Source: Muscardinus avellanarius (lineage: Eukaryota > Chordata > Mammalia > Rodentia > Gliridae). Taken from it: DNA of 64,000 bases. The stretch lies in assembly GCA_963383645.1 (NCBI GenBank), contig OY726571.1:25962637-26026636 (forward strand), given 5' to 3'. Below the pieces are notes generated by a model. It did not search any database. It was given only the letters and a program-made list of their open reading frames with translations, and was not told where the DNA came from. Shown here one piece after another: positions 57,499 through 64,000 of the stretch. The position numbers and the translations under genes are program-made. The stretch's first letter is position 1. The number at the start of each line of letters is the position of its first letter.

Positions 57499-57513
57499 CT
57501 ATTGTCTCCTTCT

Positions 57514-58715
57514 GGAAAGTTCTCCCTTTACAACTGCAGAAACCCTCTCCATTCTCCCTCCACACACAGGCTGAACACTACCTACTGCTTGACATTCTTG
57601 TTTACGATTTGGTTCTCTATAATTGCTTCATAACAAAGTTTTCTGCCTTGGGATATAATTATTTGGGCACAAATATATAAATAGTACCATTAGGTAAAAA
57701 TTAAATTGTGCATAATTTAGGATTTTATGACTTACTTTCTATTCTTACTGCATCAAAGGATTTGCTTAAGCACATTCTAGCCATAAAAGAGTAACTGGAA
57801 CTGAACCGGCTCTCCTTCTGCAGGTATCTGTTACCCTGGACACAATGTTTTTAGTTATTGCACAACTGAAGGTGGTCCTGAAGAGAATGTGAAGTCATGA
57901 GGTGAGACTTGTAATTCCCAATTTCTTTCTAGGAATGCCTTCCAGATAGTGGTATAGAAAGAGAGAATCTGAGCAGAGCACAGTGGTTCATATGCGCTAA
58001 AGAGGCAGGAATTGGGTGTGGGGACACAAAGTGCCTTGAGTTAGTGGGGTGGGTCATTATAGAGAAGGAAGAGGTGCAGAGGAGGGACAACAGGGGTGTG
58101 TGCTAGGTGTGGTTTAAGGCTGGGCTGCTCACGAGGGAGGCAAGAAGATCTGAGGCTTACTAGCAGGTGACTTCTAGGGGACAGTGAAGAGGAGAGAGAA
58201 AATAGAAATATAGCAGTTCTATGGGAAGAACAGTAAACATCAGTGTTCCTGCCTCGTGATACTAGAACAGTTCATTAATATTCCCTCAACACCTCTGGCA
58301 TCTAACCGAGGAAGATCACACCATAGAAGTAAGGACCATGACCTAGAGGAAGCGCTCCTCCAGACCTACTCCCCAAACTCAAACAAAACAAAACAAACAA
58401 AAAAACAAACAAAAAACCAAAAAACAGATGGGGAAGGATTTGGAGGCTAGTCCTGCCCAGTAGAAATACTTGGAAAACAAGTGTTTCCATAATTCTGTAC
58501 TAACAAAACAATAAACCAAAGACTATATAAATCCACAGTAAGTGAGAGATTCAACTCTATGTTAAAATATACCATAGTTCAAATTCTTCAGAGAAAGATA
58601 GAATAACCTATCATCCTTTTATTTTGGATGTTACCCATGGCATGAAGCCTAAAAGAAATGGAAATGTTTGTCCATAGTCAGGAAAAAACAAAAACAAAAA
58701 CAAAAAATTATTCTC
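57514..58715. other. Unique sequence
   Basis: No gene. An A-rich (CAAAA)n stretch lies at 58380-58420. Confidence 0.5.
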
Positions 58716-59345
58716 TTTGTTCCTCTCTTGGTCAGTTGCTTTTCCCTCTGGCTTCTTTCAGTTTTTCTTTATACTTGAATTTCTGTGGTTTAAAAATTAT
58801 ATATGTAGGTATAAGTTTTTGCTTGTTTGCTTTGCATTTATTCTGCCTGGTGTTCTCTGTGCTTCCTGCATCTGTGGTTTGGTGTCTGGCATTAATTTGG
58901 GAAACATCTCACGTGTTTCAAATGTTTCTTCTCTTCTTTCCTTTTCCTTTTGGTCTTCCCATTATGCAGAGTAACGCCTTTAGTAGTAGGCCCACAGTCT
59001 TTGTTCTGTTCTGTTTGCTTTTCAGTTTTGGAAGTTTTTGTTGGTAAGTCGTCAAGCTGAGAAATTCTTTTCTTAGCTATGTCCAGTCCACTTATAAGCC
59101 CGTCAGAGTCTTTCTTCATTTTGGTTACAGTGCTTTTTGATCTTCAGCATTTTGTTTTGGTTTTTATTAGGATTTTCGTCTTTCTATTTACATTGCCCAG
59201 CTGTTCCTGCATGCTGTTTGGTTTATCTATGGGTGCCCTTAGTTAAGTCATCGTAGGTGTCAACTTCAGGTCTGACAATTCTGAAATCCCTACCCTGTCT
59301 GGTTCTGATGTTTGCTCTGTCTCTTCAAGTTGTGTTTCCCAAGAA
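58716..59345 (-). mobile_element. Old L1/HAL1-type LINE relic, antisense
   Basis: Plus-strand blocks GTCTGGCATTAATTTGGGAA, TTTTGGTCTTCCCATTATGC, TCAGTTTTGGAAGTTTTTGT and GGTTCTGATGTTTGCTCTGT follow the order of an old mammalian L1-class repeat. A 75-codon minus frame (58892-59119) is Lys/Glu-rich like ORF1 N-terminal sequence. Subfamily not resolved. Confidence 0.6.
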
Positions 59346-59375
59346 AAAATGCTGTAGCCTTCTTGTTTGGAGGTG

Positions 59376-59795
59376 GGAGTGTGTCGGGGCCCACTCAGCT
59401 GGACCGAGATGGCACCCAGGCTTGTTGCCAGCGTGGATTCAAGATGGCGCCTAGGCTTGCAGCCAAGTCATGAGACTCACAAGATGGACATCTCCTTGAG
59501 CATGCGCAGTGTGCCATGCTACGTGCCTGCAGAATGATCAGTGACGCCTACCACCAGCCTGCCTATTAGAAAGTCAGAAATGTGCATGCCCTAGCTGTGG
59601 AAGCTTGGGGTTGGTAGGAAATAGAAGGAGGGATTATGATGCTGTTATATATTGTACTTGTTGTACGCATTAAACCAGAAGGAAGAAGAGACATGTTAAG
59701 GATCCATTAAAGAAGAATTCATATTTCAGCTGAAAAGGTGTCTGTGTCGTTCTCTAAGCCCCTGCGGGTCGGAGTCTTGGGGGACGATAGGAGTG
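59376..59795 (+). mobile_element. Solo LTR, ERVK/IAP-like, with 6-bp TSD
   Basis: A 6-bp direct repeat (ggagtg) at 59376-59381 and 59790-59795 flanks a 408-bp unit starting TGTCGGGGCCCAC and ending GGGGGACGATA (a TG...TA end rather than TG...CA). Six-bp duplications are typical of ERVK (beta-retrovirus-like) insertions. Inside are two 35-bp-spaced repeats with ATGGC cores (59409-59413, 59444-59448) and a GCATGCGCAG motif (59500-59509). An ATTAAAG polyadenylation-like signal lies near 59708. No gag, pol or env sequence remains, so it is a solo LTR. Confidence 0.82.
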
Positions 59796-60019
59796 TAGGT
59801 GAGAAAACACACAGGCTAATACCCACCACCCAGTAATCACATATCGTGTTGACTTATGTTCATGTAGGAATATGAATAATCTTATGTTCAAGATTGGCCA
59901 GCAAGCCAATCTTGAAACATTCCTTTTCTCTTGGACACAGCATAGAAGAAGCTACATCTGAGGTATGGACGAGAAATCTATAGGTTGTTCTTGCTTAAAT
60001 TTCATGATCAGCCTTTTAT
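59796..60019. other. Unique sequence
   Basis: Nothing recognised. Contains near-repeated AGATTGGCCAGCAAGCCAATCTT, whose halves form an inverted repeat (AGATTGGC with GCCAATCT, about 59892-59913). Confidence 0.55.
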
Positions 60020-60200
60020 TTTTAAAATTTTTTTTTATTGGTGCACTATATGTAGTCTCACGTCATAATGTGGATTGTTCACAATGGCACATATTCACAC
60101 AGTACTTGATGTACCCTCCTTCCCACTTTCCCCTTTTCTGTCCCTCCCAATACTGAGTATACAAGTTAGCTATGTTATATTCACACATACACACATATTC
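60020..60200 (-). mobile_element. L1 3'UTR fragment, antisense
   Basis: T-rich run, TTTTTATTGGTGCACTATAT, then CATAATGTGGATTGTTCACA and CACATATTCACACAGTACTT, an L1 3' end somewhat different from the 5.5- and 6.9-kb copies. Confidence 0.85.
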
Positions 60201-60390
60201 GAATGTAGCTTTTTCATTAATTAACCTCAGCCTTCTTCCTTCCCTACCTTTCCTTTCTGGCTTTGCTGAGATTCCCCTCAGCCTTTCAAAAATAGACTTT
60301 GTTTCTTTGGTGGCTAGGACAGTGCCTGTTGCCTAATACCTGCTCAGTATATACTTGATGAAGAAATAAATGGGAGAAATGCCATTGTTA
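60201..60390 (+). repeat. Possible L2/MIR remnant
   Basis: GGACAGTGCCTGTTGCCTAA and CTTGATGAAGAAATAAATGG resemble an L2/MIR tail; weak. Confidence 0.4.
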
Positions 60391-61126
60391 TAATTACTAG
60401 ACCATCAGGCTCCCCAGGGCAGAGACAAATCTAAAGTTCAGCTGAACATATAACCTAGGTGAGCAAAACCATTGATCTAGTCCTCTATTCTTAGCCACGG
60501 ATAAAGATTTAGATTTCTAAAGAGCCAAGATCATAATTTTGGAAACTATGGCAATAGTCAAATAGAATAGAAAGATGGTGTTAAGAATGTGAGACTTACC
60601 AGAAGGCAGAATACACCTCAATCTAGTACAAATCTCAGAACTGTGGCTAACTGGTAAGTACTTGTAGCTCTTTTTTTGTGTGTGTGGTGAGGGTACCTTA
60701 AAAAAAGGCATGTCAGAACTACCTGCTCTGTTAAGTTTTCTGAAACATTGTGTTCCATTTTTGAACCCACTACACAGCTATTATTCTCTTAAACTTACCA
60801 CACCCTCTCCGCTATTTCTCCCCAGCTTATCTGACGAGGAATAATAAAGCAACAAGCAATTAAGCAATTCTATAGTTTCTCATAAATGTCATAAAATCTG
60901 GAGGAAGCAAAAAGAAATTGAGTTAAAAATGGAAAAGGTGACATCTGTGACTTCTTTGAATCTTAAGTTCTTTCAAGTCAAAAGTAGTACATTCGACCTT
61001 TGTCCTTTGCCTTCACTTAGTAGGTTAAAGCAATATTCGTTCCACGTGCCAGTGTCTGTATGGGAAATACTACTGGGAAGGTGATTTTTGTAGCAAGGAA
61101 AGTTTGCCTTTTTGCTAATACTGATT
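60391..61126. other. Unique sequence
   Basis: No gene or repeat recognised. Confidence 0.5.
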
Positions 61127-61352
61127 AAAAATTTACCTCTCTCGCTGGGGGTGGTGGTGCACACTTGTAATCCCCATGCTTGGGAGGCGGAGGCAGGATT
61201 GAAGCCAGCCACACTGGCTTAAGAGACCCTGTTTCCAAAAAAAAAAAAAAAAAAAAAAAAAGGTATAAAAATAAGTCTGGGAGTGTAGCCCGGAGGTAGA
61301 AGGGCTTCCAAGAATCCCAGTACCACCACAACCACCAAAAAAATTTACCTCT
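61127..61352 (+). repeat. Young B1-dID-like SINE (palindrome subfamily), perfect 14-bp TSD
   Basis: TSD (aaaaatttacctct) at 61127-61140 and 61339-61352. GCTGGGGGTGGTGGTGCACA, palindrome AAGCCAG-CCACA-CTGGCTT, a long A run in the central linker (61238-61261), right half GTGTAGCCCGGAGGTAGAAG. Several bases before the B box are deleted. Confidence 0.95.
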
Positions 61353-62387
61353 TAGTTTGTTTATTACTTTATTAGGAATTTGCTTAGAAAATTTTCAAGG
61401 AAGTTGCAAAAGGCTCAACCATGTCTATGACTAGGCATCCACTAATCTAAAAAAATGTTTGGTTTATTCATTAAAGTTCCCCAAATTATTTGAATTTATC
61501 ATTCATGTTTCTTCTTTTTCTTTCCTGTCAACTCTTCTCTACTTAAGTAGTTTGACTTTAGTACAGAAATAAATGTGGTTTAATCTGACATATACTATTT
61601 TTGAATTATAAAATACTCAAGATTGATTTTGTGAAATGATATTTTCTTAGGCATATATTGGCTTGCATTTACATTAAACACACATTTATTTTGCTTTATG
61701 TGAACCATGATTCTACATTAAAATAAATTTTAAAATCTTTCTAAAATAAATAATATTAAGGAAGTTTTAGTCACAGTTATTATAAATTAAAAAGTTTACT
61801 TATTATATATTTAGTTTATAAACATGTATGCTAATTATAATATTAAGAGATTTTAGTCAAATAGAAAGGCAGTCAACTTCAAGGAAAGGTGAAAAAGATA
61901 ATTTCTAATTTTATTGAGGGAACTATTAAATGAAGCAAAAAGAAAAATATAGTAACTGACATTTGTGGCAAATTATCAGACACATTTTTATTCTGATTTC
62001 AGAAATTATCTTCATATAACTTAAAGTTAGCATTTCAAGTAAATTTTCAAGTGAATATATTTAAATTAAAAGCTAAAGAACAATTTCACAAACCCCAAAT
62101 AAATTCAAGCTTCATCTCCTGTATTCACTGATATAGACTGTAGTCGAAAAAAAAAATCAAGTTAGAAGAATGCTGCTTAATTTTATCATCATAGACCCGA
62201 CTCTAATGCTATCAGTATTGATGAAACCATTCTGATGTAATAGCTGTTATGATTCTAATCAAATTACATACTTCTGTGTAATTCCATATGGCCATAAATC
62301 TGTGTACTTCAGCTAGAGCTAGAATGCAATAATAAATCTCTTTCCAGAACTGTGTTTCTCTTTATGGTCTTTTTGTGATTTTTTTTA
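61353..62387. other. Unique AT-rich sequence
   Basis: Very AT-rich; no gene or repeat recognised. Confidence 0.55.
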
Positions 62388-62466
62388 AGGAGGTCTGGGG
62401 ATCAAACCTGGGACTTCACACATGCTAGACAAATGACTCTACCCTTGAGCTACACCCCGGTCCCTC
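62388..62466 (-). repeat. Stand-alone ID element, antisense
   Basis: AGGTCTGGGGATCAAACCTG, CACATGCTAGACAAATGACT, TTGAGCTACACCCCGGTCCC: complement of a tRNA-derived ID unit. Confidence 0.8.
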
Positions 62467-63649
62467 TTTTAAATTATTTTGATCTCTGTATTTCAGAGAA
62501 ATATTTGGGTTTCAGTGAGGAAAAGATTTAGAGGACAGATTTTGACTGTAGCTTTGAATTCTTGATTACAATGTTTAGTATAATCTTGATTTCCTTATTT
62601 TCCATTTCTGCTTTCTGGTTCAGAAAGCACACATCTGTTTTTGTCCCTGGCTTTTTGTCCCTTGGTTAATTTAATTTTAGTAATGTCTGTAATTCCTCTT
62701 TTATCAATGAGTAAAACTTGTTATCTCTTAGAAGACCTCTCGTCTGCCTCTGATCTTTGGTAATTAATATAGTTGAAATAGTCTTTATAATATTTTCTAT
62801 AGGCTATTTACTCATTTATTCAATTTTTGCTCTTTTTGTGATTGTTATGTCAATGTCATTCTAATTCATGAATATTAATGTAATGGTTTTCATTTTCTTT
62901 CATAACAGATTCCTTACATATGCCCTGACTGCTAGTTTATTTCACTTAAAATATTTAAAAACAATTTATATTTGGAATATAGTAATAAATGCAAGTAACA
63001 AAATAAGCATGCACATGAAAAATGTAGTTTGATTCAACTTATCTATTTACTATAAAAAAGGACATAAAGAATTAGAAACATTAAGATTTCATATTTTTCA
63101 GCAAACATGATTCAGAGAAAATAATCCTCTTTGGGTTCATGTCTGCCCTTCTCTCCTCAGACACACACACTCCTTTCTTTTAGGAAAGTGCAATGGTGAG
63201 TGCCTACTTAAGCCCTCTGAAATGTTCATTTTGGCTTTTGTTGAGCAATGTACCATCTACATGGGGGGATGCTTGCAAGGTCTGTCTTTGGAAGAGTCTT
63301 GTCAGGTGGTCTCCAGCCTTCTAGGTCTTTGTTTTGAGGGCTTTGTGGTTTTGTATTTTTTTATACATTCTCAATATTATTTTTCTGAATATATATAGCC
63401 TGACTTCACAGTTTATTCTTATGCCTTCATTGGTACCTTACTTCATAAGTATTTGTTAGATACCGCCTGTGAGCCAGACTCTAACTAAGATCCTGGGGAA
63501 AAGAGTAATGAGGATAACACCAACCTTATGCCTGGCTGCAGGCAAGACTTTCAGGGTGGCCTGGAGGGACGCGATTCCAGGGAATGATGGGAGTCTTGCA
63601 GGTAGCAGATGTCCTTTTATTTTCTTCACTGCGATACTTCTGGAAAAGG
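62467..63649. other. Unique AT-rich sequence
   Basis: No gene or repeat recognised. Opposed 74- and 76-codon frames at 63456-63693 have no domain support. Confidence 0.5.
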
Positions 63650-63983
63650 TTATGCTTTGTATTTGGGATATGCCCCAAGAGCTCATGTGTTGAAAGCAGG
63701 TCCTCAGTGCTATAAGGTTTAGAGGTGGGGCATGGCTGGAGGATGTGGCCCTGGGGAGTACCTCTCTCTAGCCCCGTCCTATTTCACCCTTTCTGTTTCC
63801 TTGCTGCCATGACATCTTCTTTCTGCCACACATCTTCTATCAAGGTTTGCCTCGCTGCCAGCTTAGGTCGGTGGAGTCATCCTATCATGGACTTCTGAAA
63901 CCTTGAGTCAAAATGAATTTGTTTTCTCTAAGTAGTTCCTGTCAATCTTTTGGTTATAGCAATGAAAAGATGACTAACACAGG
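63650..63983 (+). mobile_element. LTR relic, MaLR-like
   Basis: GCTCATGTGTTGAAAGCAGG, TTTAGAGGTGGGGCATGGCT, TGCTGCCATGACATCTTCTT, AACCTTGAGTCAAAATGAAT and GCAATGAAAAGATGACTAAC give the LTR order to a CACAG end. The LTR relic is noncoding. Confidence 0.65.
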
Positions 63984-64000
63984 CAGCTAAGTAACTTCTA

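Larger units (their letters stand above)
54720..57513 (-). mobile_element. Mosaic LINE: L1 5'UTR and ORF1 plus L1 3'UTR, ORF2 replaced
   Basis: A perfect 15-bp direct repeat (ctattgtctccttct) at 54720-54734 and 57499-57513 brackets the element. On the minus strand from 57498: GC-rich 5'UTR with tandem units, an ORF1 relic ending at its stop codon (55789), about 895 bp of unrelated sequence (54894-55788) that includes a decayed L1 ORF2 piece in the opposite orientation, then an L1 3'UTR (54735-54893) and T-rich tail complement. There is no ORF2 in the element's own orientation. The layout recalls HAL1, the known ORF1-only half-LINE, but could also be a later replacement or an assembly error. 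Confidence 0.82.

Noticed and set aside
59382..59789. Complete endogenous provirus
   Set aside because: Only one LTR is present and no gag, pol or env sequence lies beside it; both TSD copies flank the single LTR.

Overview
The window looks like a gene-poor stretch of rodent nuclear DNA: AT-rich, full of interspersed repeats, and without any host exon or RNA gene that I can support. The commonest repeat is a dimeric SINE, a 7SL-derived B1 half joined to a tRNA-derived ID half (B1-dID architecture). That architecture is known from squirrel-related rodents (Sciuridae, Aplodontidae, Gliridae), so I infer a sciuromorph rodent. The abundant long-tailed ID family I associate with tree and ground squirrels is not evident, which makes me lean towards a mountain beaver or dormouse lineage, with low confidence. 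I see no bacterial, plasmid or CRISPR content.

Layout. 0-10 kb: SINEs, long pyrimidine and microsatellite tracts, an antisense L1 3' end (5.5-6.7 kb) and a well preserved L1 with a 5' inversion (6.9-8.65 kb, perfect 16-bp target-site duplication, TSD). 10-22 kb: mostly unique AT-rich DNA with a perfect 67-bp tandem duplication, an ancient L1 (12.6-15.0 kb), a second 5'-inverted L1 (15.16-17.13 kb), stacked SINEs and an old LTR at 18.9 kb. 22-37 kb: L1 3' ends, several old LTR relics, and an ancient L1 (31.8-33.4 kb) broken by nested SINEs. 38.3-43.5 kb: low in repeats, with dense transcription-factor-like motifs; this is the best candidate for cis-regulatory DNA. 43.5-54.6 kb: heavy SINE clustering with MIR and L2 relics. 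54.7-57.5 kb: the most unusual object, a TSD-flanked LINE with a complete-looking 5'UTR, an ORF1 relic and an L1 3'UTR, but with ORF2 replaced by about 0.9 kb of foreign sequence. 58.7-59.8 kb: an old L1 relic beside a solo LTR with a 6-bp TSD. 60-64 kb: mostly unique AT-rich DNA with a SINE, an ID element, an L1 3' end and a terminal LTR relic.

Retrotransposition accounts for most of the recognisable structure. L1 machinery (ORF2 relics carrying the C-terminal Cys-rich motif) would have mobilised both L1 and the SINEs, as the many perfect TSDs show. Two SINE groups can be separated. One is a standard B1-dID group. The other has about ten CpG-rich copies, an exact Pol III B box in the B1 half and a short internal palindrome, and in one place it sits inside a copy of the standard group, so it is younger. 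Unique stretches are listed as such; regulatory calls are motif-based inference only.
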